Assembly: GCA_023634235.1 (NCBI GenBank)
Contig: JAMKCF010000018.1
Location: 8,506,768-8,570,767 of the forward strand
Direction of reading: 5' to 3'
Source: Pisaster brevispinus
Taxonomy: Eukaryota; Echinodermata; Asteroidea; Forcipulatida; Asteriidae
Length of the DNA: 64,000 nt
The notes beneath the pieces are model-generated. The model did not search any database. It saw only the letters and a program-made list of their open reading frames with translations, and was not told the origin of the DNA. Below, one piece after another: positions 50,336 to 61,204 of the stretch. The stretch's first letter is position 1, and every line of letters starts with the position of its first letter. Position numbers and translations under genes: made by a program.

Positions 50336-51073
50336 CAGGGTTGAATTGATTCAAATGCAGATGAAACGACTCAAGTGATGTGGAACCGCGAGCACATCTG
50401 AAAACCGGTAGAGTGACTCCAGCCAACACCATCTCACCCGTCCTGGTGTAGAGTTGAACACCTGGTGCATCCTGGATGCAGGTGATGTGCCTCTTCTGGG
50501 ACCCCTAGATGTACCAGATGCGGGTGGAGTCAAACAGGGGAACTCCCAGCGTGTCTCGCCCCTGCTCACCGTCCAAAGTGGTCAGAAGGTCCTCGATGAG
50601 GTGGGCCATCTCTTTGACACCAAGGTTGTCTGCCTGCAGTGGCGGGCCAGTGCCCTTTTGTTTATGTGGTTAGTCACATCCTCTGCAGACGGGTTCTTGA
50701 TGTTCTTGGTGATCAGATGTGCTCGTTTGGCCAGCTGTAGCAGGTCCACATCCTCTGCACTCCATGAGAAGATGCATGCCGACGGGCCGAAGACAAAAGG
50801 CGTACAACTGGTTAGAGTCGGTAGCGCTACCTGATGCGGATCTGCAAGGCGGGCCAGCCAATGAACTGACGTGTTGTGCTGGTACTGCAGCAGTCTCTAT
50901 CAACATAGAGAAGTTCTGGTGGGGGCACACCTGCAGTCTGGTACCGCGTGACAAGACCCTTGGCCATCTCGTCAAGACCATGGCCTTCTGCAGCGGTCAA
51001 CACGCTCATCAGGACCTGCCCATGCTCATTCCCCATGTCGGTGGCCCATGCTGCAGTACCATGCGTATGCTAT
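50336..51073 (-). pseudogene. Copy B core exon with catalytic-motif deletion
   Basis: It reads AAWATDMGNEHGQVLMSVLT AAEGHGLDEMAKGLVTRYQ, LLYVDRDCCSTSTTRQFIGW, then at about 50,838 jumps from LQIR directly to the sequence after the DIWHFMRR motif. A 32-nt segment is missing between two AGATC.GCAT/AGATC.GC repeats, typical of microhomology deletion. TAG replaces Trp before GSQKRHITCIQD. Shares with A the lost base before GVKEMA. The 5' end also lacks 17 nt (KLSGH) relative to A. Confidence 0.7.
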
Positions 51074-51313
51074 CTGAGTTTAATGTAACAAAAAAATAAT
51101 AATAATAGTAATTATCTATCCCGAAGCAGAAATGTAACCTCTTTTCCTGCGAACAATTAACAGTACAAGTACTTACAACATCACAAGTACTTACAACATC
51201 ACAATCTTCACCATGTACCTGCAGAAACCATTACAGTTTTAGGATACATTTCAGCAGACTTTTAATTTTCCACAAAAAACACATTTGTTACATGAAAACA
51301 GTGCCTTTCTCAC

Positions 51314-52112
51314 CTTCTTGGTTGAGTCCATTTTCAACACCCGCCAAAATGTCGAAGTTATGGCTGCCTTGAGGTTTCGTCGATGCACTGCAGGACATCG
51401 TTACTGTAAACCTGCAGAAGCCAGTGGTAAGTATGGACGGACGGCATTGGGACGGGATCGTCAAAGGAGGGGCATGAAATGAGTCGGTGTTCGCTGGCCT
51501 GGCTGAATTCTTGGCACTGGGACAGGTAGTGTGCTGTCTTCTGCAGCTAGGCCTTGCTATGCTGCTCATGGAGTTTCCTCTGCAGCTGGAAGGGACAGTT
51601 AACAAGTCCCCTGGACCTCAAAAGCCGAACAACCCTATTGTCACAAGCAAGCCTGTAGGTGAGGACTGCAGGGAACTAGAGACGGTGCCGGATGTCCAGT
51701 TGCTGCAAGATGGGCTGGCTCCAGCAGATGACTTTTTTCTTGCAGTGAGAGCACTCCAGGTACTCAGCTGCCAGATTTTAGTATCCATCAACATCTACAA
51801 CCTGGCGCAGGTGCGGGTACATGCCAGCTGAGTGGAGTTCCCTCTCACTGCAAGAGTCTGAGGGGCAGGTCAGCCTCAGTGACCACAACCTCCGCAGCAT
51901 CCACAGTAGCAGGCGGTGCGTGTAAAAGGACGCTGCCCTAGGTGGCTGACTGTGGATAAGCTGTGGTTGGGGAGGATGGTACCACAGGCGATTGACTTTT
52001 GCATAGTCAAATTCTGCTCTTCTTTTTAGGGATTGTCGGAAGAGCGCCTGTGATATCCAGCAGTGGTCTTCTACTGGCAGGCTTTGCCACCACCCCTCAG
52101 TGAGAAGATACT
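51314..52112 (-). pseudogene. Copy B DUF6729 exon
   Basis: It reads EYLLTEGWWQSLPVEDHCW, WYHPPQPQLIHSQPPRAASF, LRLTCPSDSCSERELHSAGM, LRQVVDVDGY then TAA (TAC in A), LECSHCKKKVICW and RHRL-TAG-FPAVLTYRLACD. It keeps SQASEHRLISCPSFDDP, which A has lost. TAG replaces Trp in the KA-W-LQK position. Both Cys pairs remain. Confidence 0.75.
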
Positions 52113-52265
52113 CTAAAATAAATGAATAATTAATTTTTCCATGTTTGCACAAGTGAAAATGTGGTCATAAAAAGAGTAAAGAAGTGCCTAAAATCTGTGA
52201 ATTTTCTTCAGCCAACCAAACAAACAAAACCTGCACTTTTTATTGATATTGTCACTCCAACATAC

Positions 52266-52493
52266 CTTGTCTTTCTGACAATGCGACCATCCCTTTTGCC
52301 TTGTCGTGTCCCGTCGAGCCCCGTCCTGCACCGGATGTCTGGCTGGAGGACGAGCCCCGTCCTGCACCAGATGGCTGGCTAGAGGAAGAGCCCCGTCCTG
52401 CACCTGATGGCTGGCTAGAGGAAGAGCCCCGTCCTGCACCTGATGGCTGGCTAGAGGAAGAGCCCCGTCCTGCACCTGATGGCTGGCTCTTCT
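52266..52493 (-). pseudogene. Copy B Ser/Gly repeat exon, five units
   Basis: It is open between AATACAG/AGAAGAG and AGACAAG/GTATG: EKSQPSGAGRGSSS units, then GSTGHDKAKGMVALSERQ. The 228 nt compares with 912 nt in copy A. There is no stop, so this short allele shows the intact reading. Confidence 0.75.
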
Positions 52494-52848
52494 CTGTATT
52501 ATTAATGATATAAATGTGGCGTTACACTAAAAAAAAATATAGAAGAGAAAATTATTACAAATGTGACTCCTTTTTAGTTGCACATGCACACTTATAAATA
52601 ATCAGTCATGTGAGTTCGGAAAAAGCAACATGCAACAATACAAACTATAATCAAAATATTTTTAGTAAGTGCAACTGAAATTGCTTTAAATTGTTAAACA
52701 TGAAGAAAAAGCACCACAGTTATTGTAACTTATATATACCTCTTTCTGTTGTTCATTTTGGCTTAAGGGGTTTTGTTTTTTTCCGGGGCTGCATGCTTCC
52801 TCTTCAGGTTTGAATAGAAATGGAGGAAACCAGACCTTTATTACTAAC

Positions 52849-52908
52849 CTTGACTTCCAGCATCAAAATCTTCCATGGCCAACAGAAGTTCCGTGTCAGA
52901 AATAGTAT
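52849..52908 (-). pseudogene. Copy B 60-nt exon
   Basis: Counterpart of copy A 2,272-2,331, with TTTACAG and GTTAGT boundaries, encoding TISDTELLLAMEDFDAGSQ. Confidence 0.65.
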
Positions 52909-53258
52909 CTGTAAATTGATCAAGTGGTCAACACTTCAAAATTAGTATTATTTATGCAGGGAACGATTTCATCCAGTAATATTGCATAGCAAATTATTTA
53001 CACTGGACATGTTTTGTGCACACTGAAGACTAAATATTGAGTAGGGAATAAGGATTTTTGAGTAGCAACTGGTACATTTTATGTAGCATTTTCCTCTCCT
53101 ATACTGTATACAAGGGATATCATGCAATATTATGCAATTGTCACAATTACAGCACATACTTCAGTGGTTACAATAATGAATACAATAGCAGTACCATACA
53201 TTAAATGTCACACAACTTTTACACCAAACGTGACAAATTTATAAGAAAATGACAGTAC

Positions 53259-53527
53259 CTCCTGATGGTGTTGGCGGAGGAGCTGAAGCAGTAGAAAAGG
53301 GGGTTGACAATGAAGGTGGCCGGCTTAAAGCGCGTATAGGCGTGGCTCTTTTTCCTTCATCTTCATCTTCACTGCTTCCAGCCCCTCCGGAAATGACTCC
53401 AAATACTCTTTCAGGGCAAATTTATTGACAATGAAGGGAGAGGCGCTTTGCCTCTCGCTCCTCAGTGCACTGACTAGGTAGGCACAATACCCAAGGTTGT
53501 TTTCAATGGTCCACTTGAATGTCAAAC
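53259..53527 (-). pseudogene. Copy B N-terminal block
   Basis: It reads LTFKWTIENNLGYCAYLVSA LRSERQSASPFIVNKFALKE YLESFPEGLEAVKMKMKEKE, then the same TAA-producing frame break as copy A. The Ser/Pro tail continues in the next frame to GGAG/GTACTG. It is preceded by TTCTTTAG. Confidence 0.7.
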
Positions 53528-53889
53528 CTAAAGAAGATTTACACACAGAAATGAAAGTAACAAAAACAAAAAAGTAATGCAATAAATGAAAAACATTCAG
53601 TTTCAGTTAATCATCCTCTTTTTTAAATGTCTCTTATAATTGAATACAGCGTCAATAGAAAGAAAATTTGATCGTGATGTTCTGACTGACAAATTAATTA
53701 TTGAACACAATTTACAAAGCTTAAAGACTTATATACAGCTGGCAGTTATATCTCATCAGGATGAAAAGATGTCAGCTCTCAAAGCATAAAAAATGCTCAT
53801 AATTTATAGTATGATTAAGACTTAAAAAAACCCAAATTACTCTTTTATGAGGAGGAAGACAAATCGTGCTCCACAATGTTTGTTCCTAC

Positions 53890-53997
53890 CTTGGTATTTG
53901 CCAAACTGGAGTTCAGTCGCAGACAGTATGGCCAGCTTGTCTCTCACATTGCCCCCTTGCTGTTTCAGCAAACGAATGGCATCCTCCCTTACCTCAA
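53890..53997 (-). pseudogene. Copy B upstream N-terminal exon
   Basis: After GTCCCCAG the minus strand encodes EVREDAIRLLKQQGGNVRDK LAILSATELQFGKYQ and ends CCAAG/GTAGGA. It is 108 nt. The phrase FGKYQ(G) leading into TFKW agrees with my memory of DUF6729 family N-termini. It is not present in copy A, whose 5' side is truncated. A further candidate exon encoding KVKKHVLLKPLPALSPH lies at about 54,376-54,430, with lower support. Confidence 0.6.
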
Positions 53998-53999
53998 CT

Positions 54000-55060
54000 G
54001 GGGACTTGTTAAAAAAGTGTCAATGATTTTTCAAATGAAAAAAACCCACTTGTTTTTTTTTTAAATGCACACTAACTAAACTACAAAAATTAAACAAAAT
54101 TCATACTTTTTCTGATTTGGTCTTAGAATTATGAGGTTCAAAATCACAAAAGTAGCACATTAAAAAACAGAAAAGACTTACCAAACAAACTGCTTAGAGA
54201 GAGCATACAAAAACTGCAGAACTTGCTTGCAGGATACTTTTCAAATTCCATAAGTATCCTTAAACAAATCTATAATAATTTGCTGTAAAAATGAGATAAA
54301 CCCTTTTATGAAACTCTAAGTATGAAAAGGAGAAATAATAAGTTTAAAATGGGATAAAAATAAAGGCAACTTTACCTGTGTGGAGACAGGGCAGGCAGTG
54401 GTTTTAGAAGCACATGTTTTTTGACCTTACTGCTGTTGCATGATAAAAAGAAGTACATTTAGTTTGACCCTATTACCGTTTCATGAATAAGACACTTAAA
54501 GTTTTATATATTGGAAAGGAGTATGCATTAGGGGATGAATTATCAGGATGTATATTACTATACTCATTTGTATTTGTGCCAACTGTACCCACCTACTTTC
54601 ATGCCCTAACAGTACTTGATTTTCACTATGATCTAGTCCAGCTACTCCAGAGACAAGCTGCCATGGTCAGACATTTTGTGATTGATATAGCATTCATTAA
54701 TGAAGACAAGTTGAAATCACACTTACCCCCATCTTATTAAATGGGCAGCTTTGGTTTATGGCAGTGACTCAAAAGGACCACACTCCATATAGCAGGCTAC
54801 TCACACAAGTGACGTTAACAACTGGTAGGCTTGATAATTTACTCAGGATGGTTTCTATGGAAAAGTAAAATAACAAAAAAAACCATATTTAGTCATGGCG
54901 ACAATGAAGTAAGAATCAAATGGACTGCCCCATGAACCATGTTGTTCTTCTCTGTTGCTTGAAACTCATTGTCCACAATGATCAATAGTGTTCTTTATAT
55001 TTTAAGACAAGTTTGAAGTAGATTTATTTTTGATGGGCCAGAGACGAAGAAAAGGATTGT
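54000..55060. other. Upstream region of copy B
   Basis: Apart from the weak exon candidate near 54,376-54,430 no coding block is recognised. The + strand open frame at 54,483-54,740 has no known domain. This should contain the 5' end of copy B if it is present. Confidence 0.35.
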
Positions 55061-55079
55061 GGAACGCTGTTTATGTAGC

Positions 55080-55245
55080 CAATCAGTTGTTCCGAAAATG
55101 TTCAAATTTCGAATTAACGGCTTCTGATTGGTTGGGACGTGCCAATTCTGGACATAAAGATCGTTCCAAAAATGTTTCATTTAGAAGACCTCGCTTCTGA
55201 TTACAGTCGAGACGTTCCAATTGTTCTAATTCTGGAACGATTGCC
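55080..55245. repeat. Inverted copy of the GGAACAATTGGAACG repeat
   Basis: The reverse complement reads GTTCCAGAATTAGAACAATTGG AACGTC..., parallel to 13,185-13,265 (GTCCAGAATTGGAACAACAA...). A poly-G tract of 13 follows at about 55,244. This is an interspersed repeat member. Confidence 0.5.
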
Positions 55246-55555
55246 GGGGGGGGGGGGCAAAAAGGGCATGATGATCATTCCCTATGATAAGCAAAAGGTA
55301 AAGAAACTTTAGGAAAGGGGGGGGAGGGGGGGAATTTTTTGCATTACAACATCTATCATAAGAAATATTCTCTCTTGTTGATCAAAGGGTAAAATCTAAA
55401 TTACGAAATAAAATAAATGGATGGAAAAGGGAGGGCTGGAAGAGAGCATCTCATAAAGAAAAGAACTGATTGAAAAAGTCAATTGTTTAAAATCGTCTGG
55501 ATTAAATTGTCAATGACTCCACCATGTCTTTGAATATCCTTGTACATGTAAGTAC

Positions 55556-55790
55556 CTTTTTAGTGGAATCGATCTTCAAGACAGACCCATACACATAAGT
55601 GACTGCTGCTTTGAGGAGTGGTAACCTGTCCCTAACATCTCGTATGTAACAAGCAAGAAACCACTTGTAGTTTGGGACACAGCGAAACTGCGGTGCGGCT
55701 TGATACACCAGAGTTTGCATGGAAAACCACCGCAGTCCCTGCCTGTGACGATTACCGTCAGACAGGTACTTTTCTACAAGGTACAAAAAT
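55556..55790 (-). pseudogene. DUF6729 exon end (fragment E')
   Basis: It reads EKYLSDGNRHRQGLRWFSMQ, FRCVPNYKWFLACYIRDVRD RLPLLKAAVTYVYGSVLKID STKK at donor GTACTT. The end parallels YHWLLQVYCNDVLQRID... TFGRVLKMDSPKK of copy A. It is diverged and open for about 80 residues. It belongs to a separate, older copy. Confidence 0.65.
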
Positions 55791-56094
55791 GTCATACTGT
55801 CTGGTCCATAACTTCTTTTTATGGCCGCTTCAAAAGTTTCAATTTACAATTCTCGGTGACCAATTTCGGCTGAGCATTCTGGGGAAAAAGATTACAGTGG
55901 CCTAAAAAAGCCATGTGCCTTATATCATTTTTTTTCACAGGTTGGAAAAATGAGTGTAACCCTTACTTTGGAGGGATGAATAAACAAACAGAGATGATCT
56001 TTTTTGGCACCTTCAATGTGTACATATATGACACCTTGGTGATTTTTAAAGCCAATGGGTAGTTGGTAGCTTTCTTACTTACTAACTGATTCCT

Positions 56095-56303
56095 TGCCTT
56101 CAGAAGGATGATGCGACTCGGATGATCCGTCAATAGGGGGAATAGTCAGGTCTAATCCCGTATCCTCTCCAATGAATTCATTATTGTCGTCATCATACGA
56201 TATCCATCATCATCATCATCGCCGCCCTCAGCATCATCAGGGGAATATGCTCCAAGCACCTTGCTTGTTTGGTGATAGAGGTACTCTACCCCAATAAGCT
56301 GTC
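56095..56303 (-). pseudogene. Copy E acidic exon
   Basis: After GAATTCAG it reads GQLIGVEYLYHQTSKVLGAY SPDDAEGGDDDDDGY, then shifts frame (DNNEFIGEDTGLDLTIPPID in the intended frame). It matches copy A exon 7 and confirms that exon as a family feature. Confidence 0.65.
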
Positions 56304-56483
56304 CTGAATTCATACAAAAAATAAACACATAATATTAAGAAAACCCAGTCATGATCATGTGCTCTCGCTTGATGAACTGTAGCAACTGGTCTATAATGAC
56401 TTCTTCAAATGAGTGTTCCAATCAGGCACCACCACTTCAGTTGATTACTACATGCAAACAACAAATACTCCGAACAAGCAACT

Positions 56484-56663
56484 GTGTACTTCTGGGGGTA
56501 GTCTGTGTGGGTTCAATCCTCTTGCCGAGCACACTTTGTCCTAGCTGGTCTACCGCATACTTTAGATAACCACTGTATACCCGATGATTGGGGCGCACGG
56601 TGAGTGTGGCATCCAGGCCATCCATCAGGTAGGCCTGGAAATGTATGTCATTGGCTTGAGTTC
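56484..56663 (-). pseudogene. Copy E linker exon
   Basis: After TTTGCAG it reads TQANDIHFQAYLMDGL, skips the WNADRAAD segment by a small deletion, then ATLTVRPNHRVYSGYLKYAV DQLGQSVLGKRIEPTQTTP. It parallels copies A and B. Confidence 0.65.
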
Positions 56664-56859
56664 CTGCAAAGAAAAATCAAAAGTACATGTAGAACAGTAA
56701 ACAACAAAGTACATCTAGACAATCAAAACAAGAAGAAAATGCAAAACTAGAGTTAGGCACACAACACCACGTGTTAGGTACATGCTCTAAATCCAAACTT
56801 CGGAAACAACCATTAGTTTATAGTTAAAAGCTCCAACTACTGAATAAATAAATTAAATA

Positions 56860-57095
56860 AACCTTCTCACGCTTTTCTTTTCTCTTGGCCACCATCCTTG
56901 CCTGCCATCCTTAGCACTGTTAGCACAGTACCAGCCGCCGTAGTACTGTGAGTGGCTGGCTGCATCCCGGGGGCTGTTTACACTGGCTCATGTTGCTGCA
57001 TGTTGTTGACTTTTTGCGATCAGTGTACTTTCCTCTCTTCCGTTTAACACTGACCTCCTCCTTTAGAGCAACACGACACCAATAATGCCCTGTGT
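56860..57095 (-). pseudogene. Copy E misplaced zinc-ribbon exon
   Basis: It reads DTGHYWCRVALKEEVSVKRK RGKYTDRKKSTTCSNMSQCK QP, then a 1-nt shift to DAASHSQYYGGWYCANSAK, and WQARMVAKRKEKREK. It keeps the first Cys pair in the form CSNMSQC. It lies between core and linker blocks as in copy B. Confidence 0.65.
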
Positions 57096-57104
57096 CGGAG
57101 TTGA

Positions 57105-57420
57105 TTGGCAATAGTAACGATATTGGGAATTCCCAGGCCACCTATAGAGGTGTGGTGAGAAATTTAGCACTAGATGTGTATGGCAAGTGCAAGTTGTTTC
57201 TCGCAACTTTGTTAATGCAAAGTTGCATGTTGCTCAAGGCGTTCTTGGGATATAGGTTGCACCCAAAGTGGTAAATCAACCTAGGCATGACGAGGGTCTT
57301 AAAAATGTCAAGCTTCTGATGTGGCTTGAGGTAAGCCTTTTGGATACCAGCCAAGATATTTGGTAGCTGATGTCAGAGTGGTAATGTTATTGGCTAAGGC
57401 TTTGAGAAAATCAGTCTTCA
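57105..57420 (-). mobile_element. Non-LTR reverse transcriptase C-terminal fragment
   Basis: The minus strand reads LAGIQKAYLKPHQKLDIFKT LVMPRLIYHFGCN...LCINKVARNNLHLPYTSSAK FL, then in the next frame GGLGIPNI. LKPHQKL...PRLIYH, the LHLP motif and GGLGIP are characteristic of the region after the RT catalytic core in R2-like and related non-LTR retrotransposons. The catalytic box itself is absent. The fragment sits between the copy E core remnant and its zinc-ribbon exon, so it inserted into, or was recombined with, this element. Confidence 0.75.
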
Positions 57421-57429
57421 GCGAGTAAT

Positions 57430-57990
57430 TGCCTCCTTGTAGATTTGCACATGTGGTGGGTCCTGGATGCAGGGGATGTCCTTTTTCTTGGAGCCCCAGA
57501 TGACCCCGATGCTGTTGGAGTAGAACACGGGAACTCCTGGGTTTTGTTACCCCTGCATGCTCACCATCCAAAGTTGTAAATAGGTCCAAGATAAGTCGGG
57601 TCATGTCTTGGATATCCTTGGTTGTTTGTCTGTAGTGGTGGTCCAGTGCCCTCTTCCCAATGTTGAAAGACACAACATCCGCAGACAGGGTCTGGGTGAC
57701 TAGAAGAAAGGGTACATTTGTGGTGGAAATCTGTCACGCAACCCAATTCGAATCTCCTCATGAAGTGCCAGACAGCCAACACAGAGCTGTAACTATGTAC
57801 TGCAGCAGTCTATTTCAATGAAGAAACGTTTTGGTGGGGGCACACCTGCTGCCTGGTACCGTGTGACAAGACCCTTAGTCATCTCATCCAGGCCATGGCC
57901 TTCTGCAGCAGTCAACACGTACATCAGGACCTACCCATGCTGATTCCCCACTGGCCTATGCTGCTGTACCATGGGTGTGTCCAGCTAGCC
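57430..57990 (-). pseudogene. Copy E core exon
   Basis: It reads GHTHGTAA..., VLMYVLTAAEGHGLDEMTKG LVTRYQAAGVPPPKRFF, EIDCCST, AVWHFMRRFELGC, NIGKRALDHHYRQTTKDIQD MTRLILDLFTTLDGE and IQDPPHVQIY. VDRDCC has become IEIDCC and DIWHF has become AVWHF. The LESFH end is missing. It is the most degenerate core of the larger copies. Confidence 0.65.
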
Positions 57991-57999
57991 CAAAACAAA

Positions 58000-60320
58000 A
58001 ACTTTTCATTAATTTCCCAAATGGTACAATTTTCAAAAGTTTGAGATACAATTCAATTACTGAATAACCCCAATCTGTTTTAACTGTCATAGCAGTGTCT
58101 TGGGCCAATTAAATGGGTCAAATTGTTGAACTGCGTACTGGTATTTCAAGCACATTTGTATTGGTTACAACTCACCATGGGATCTTCAAATTAGGATTGT
58201 GTCAGCTTGAAACGCTGCAGTCATTGCTTGAAGGATTTCTCTATAAAAACTGGTTTTACAGTTACAGCTAAAAATGCATGGTACTAAAATGTATTAAATA
58301 TTATTTGCGTTTTACCCATACAAAGGGCATTTTACTTGGATGAGATTAGACCCCTTGACCTTTTCCATGCTAGAGCAGATATCTTACCACTAAACCACCG
58401 AGCACTGAACATGTATTTAGTCAGGACTTTCAGAGAGACTTGTGAAAAAATTCACAGGCATATTACACAGGTGGGATACGTGGGATGCAATGCTATCACA
58501 CATCGGTGTGTGGGTGAAAAAATACAGCCTTTTGAAAAATCAGATATAAAGAAGATACCTGCTTTTTTATTGATTGTGGTTAATTGTTATTTCTACATAA
58601 AAAACCCAACTAAAGACATTTCATCAAATTATTTTGTGTGCAGACTGCGAAGTCTCAAGTGGGATGGTAGTCTTTGTTGCAAATGACTTCCAATATGGTG
58701 AGCATGGGATTGCAACAGTGAAGCCGCGTGTGACATTGGGGTCAATAATAATTAGTAAAATAGTAACTACCAAGTAAACTAAAGAAGAGAAATACTGGAG
58801 GACCCCCCCCCCCCCCAGCATCAACAACTCAAGGCCACTTTTCATATTTCTATCTGCACAAGGTACAGTAGGCATTTTCCATTGGCATAGCCAGAGTGGC
58901 CGGGGTAGGGGGGGGGGGGCTAGCTCAGAACCCTTGCTCCTCTTTCCCCCTCTTGGCTCACAATAATAAATATTAATAGAAAGATGCAGAAGTGTATGTT
59001 CGATACATTAATTAACACTAATGCCTAATGCCCAGGGGTTTTGCACCAGGCCAGTGTTTCTTTGTTAGCAATTAATAACAAAGAATGTGATGTGTGTCAA
59101 TCAAATAGTAAACACAGCTGTAAGCAAATTCCCCCATTACTGAGCTCTTATTTAATTGCTCTGAGAGAAAAACTCACAAATAACTACATTCCCTTTCCTC
59201 CAAAGAACCAGAAACGTGATATATTTGCCAAATAACAGGCAAGTCTTTACCATCCCAAATCCTTACATAGTACCCTCTTTGATTAAAAGATACTGAGGGC
59301 TGTAGGTTCAAATAACAATTGCTCATCACGGGGTCAGGCATTCCAATTTTATCCAAGTCCAAACCTTTTGTTCTTGAGTGACGTAGGCGAGGAGAAAATT
59401 GCTAGATTGATGTCACGATTTTGCAAAAATGCCAATGAAGTAAGGGTAAATTAGTGTGTCAAGAATAAACACACATGAAACTACATTTCTTCATCCAACG
59501 AACCAGAAGAAACAACAATCTTGTACGTTTAGAGTGTAATATTTAATGCAGTTTTTCTTGCTATTACCATTTATTTCTGCAGACTGTTTTACTGTTTAAA
59601 ATAAAACCCTTACAGAATAGGTAGTTTGGCGCTGGCCAGCATATGACCTCAATCATCCTCAATTCCCAATTAATAAGGTCTTATTATTCTATTCCATTGT
59701 TTTGTCAAAAAGGTATACACATGTAGAAGGAATAGGGGCTGAAAGGCTACAATGGTCGAATTCAGATATGAATAAACTATTTCAAATAAAATTATTTATA
59801 TAAATATTTATTGAAATTTACTGTATTATATCAGAATAGCGATAAGAGTAATTATGTCAATAATCAGTTATAATTTGGTATGAGGTAAAATGCGTAAACT
59901 ACCTGCTAGGATTATGCAACGAAGATGATTATTCATTTTGAAGAGTATTTAGTTTTAAATTAATGACAAACCAATACTTGAACAGCAGAAGGAATTTGAA
60001 GTGGTTGGGATTTCACTTTCATCGGAGAAAATGTATGTCTGTTGATTTATTTAGTTTATTTGTCATTTGTTTATTTGGTTATTGGGTTATCTTTTTTTCC
60101 CTTGTCGGTAGCTTAACCTTATTCCTTATATATTATAAGTAGTCGTGTCAGTGCAACAATGGCGAATCTCACATTTTTGGTGCAGTTGAGTATAGAATAT
60201 ACAAAAGGTGCTTTATTTTTGTCTGAATAAACTTTAAAAGTTACAATTTTTTCCAAATAGTTCTTTAAAAGATACAGGTTATTAACAACAAATGACGTCA
60301 TAATTTGTAACATTTTGCGA
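58000..60320. other. Non-coding flank
   Basis: No gene or element block is recognised. It contains poly-C (58,804-58,817) and poly-G (58,907-58,919) runs in opposite orientation and AT-rich low-complexity DNA. Open frames are below 120 codons and lack domains. Confidence 0.45.
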
Positions 60321-60325
60321 GCGAC

Positions 60326-60407
60326 AAAGTCGTATCTCAGACGTACGACCTTATTGCACTGAGAAGCAGGTTTGTGCAACAAGGTCGTAACTCAAGGATA
60401 CGACCTT
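60326..60407. repeat. Two GTCGTA...TACGAC hairpins
   Basis: The palindromes AAAGTCGTATCTCAGACG TACGACCTT (60,326-60,352) and AAGGTCGTAACTCAAGGA TACGACCTT (60,381-60,407) are followed by a third partial GGGCGTATCTTG. Each is preceded by TGC(A/G).CAA-like sequence, so the unit may be a tandem repeat of about 55 bp. Confidence 0.65.
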
Positions 60408-61204
60408 TGATCAGTCTAAACTTGCTTGCAGTGTCCGTGCAACAAGGGCGTATCTTGTATTCGTGGTAATTAAGGCTTAAAACTTGTTTTAAAAGTAATT
60501 AAGTGTAGATATCTCTTTTAATGTTTTTATTATTAATGTCTTTAATTCATTTGTACAAATGGACTTATCTTACAACCAGTGATTGTTTAAAATGTCTCCA
60601 AACCTTAAAAAGAAAACAATCTAAACTGAAGTTTGGCAAATCTTTCTCAAATAATAACTTGTATTTTATTATTACAAATGCTTTTACGTTCGTTTATGTG
60701 ATTGGTTCAACAGGCTTCTTAGCCAGTGTTTTACACTTTTGGTGATCCTGGCTAGCTATCTCAATGTTTTGTAAGGTTACATAACGCCATGATTGTTCAG
60801 TTTAATTATATTTATTACTACATGTATTTAGTTTGCTCACTGAACCTTATTACTTATTCATTTACAAGTGTGTATTTTCATGGTGATTGCGAAATAAAGT
60901 ATAATATTAAGAATACATAATAATAAGTTAGCTTGGGACGATTTGTTGTGTTTTTCCTCACTGAGCACATTTACATAGAGCAACTTGAGCTATTTTTTTT
61001 TGCTTTTACAGTTTTCTGCAAGTAGCAAAGCAAAGCAGGACACCAGTGAACGAGGGTACATGTAACTTAGGTTATTGACCATATGCCGCGTATCCTTTGA
61101 AGAAACTTCAATCAAAATAAATATAAGAAAAAGAAGTAAGACAATTTTTTGGAAACATGTTTTTGTAGGAAACATTTAAAATATTTGAGATTGATTTTTT
61201 TTAT

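Larger units (their letters stand above)
48385..53997 (-). pseudogene. DUF6729 element copy B, whole decayed gene
   Basis: This is the inverted counterpart of copy A. Exons in order: 53,890-53,997 (upstream N-terminal exon), 53,259-53,527, 52,849-52,908, 52,266-52,493 (five 12-residue units), 51,314-52,112 (DUF6729), 50,336-51,073 (core), 49,668-49,877 (linker), 49,346-49,596 (helical), 48,406-49,172 (fused end). Introns are about as similar to those of A as the exons are. It shares with A the TAG in DUF6729, the 1-nt core deletion and the N-terminal frameshift. Its own lesions: TAA after DGY, two TGG-to-TAG changes, a 32-nt deletion removing LDIWHFMRR, and loss of the acidic and Pro/Ser exons. 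It holds the extra zinc-ribbon exon at 50,071-50,275. Confidence 0.8.
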
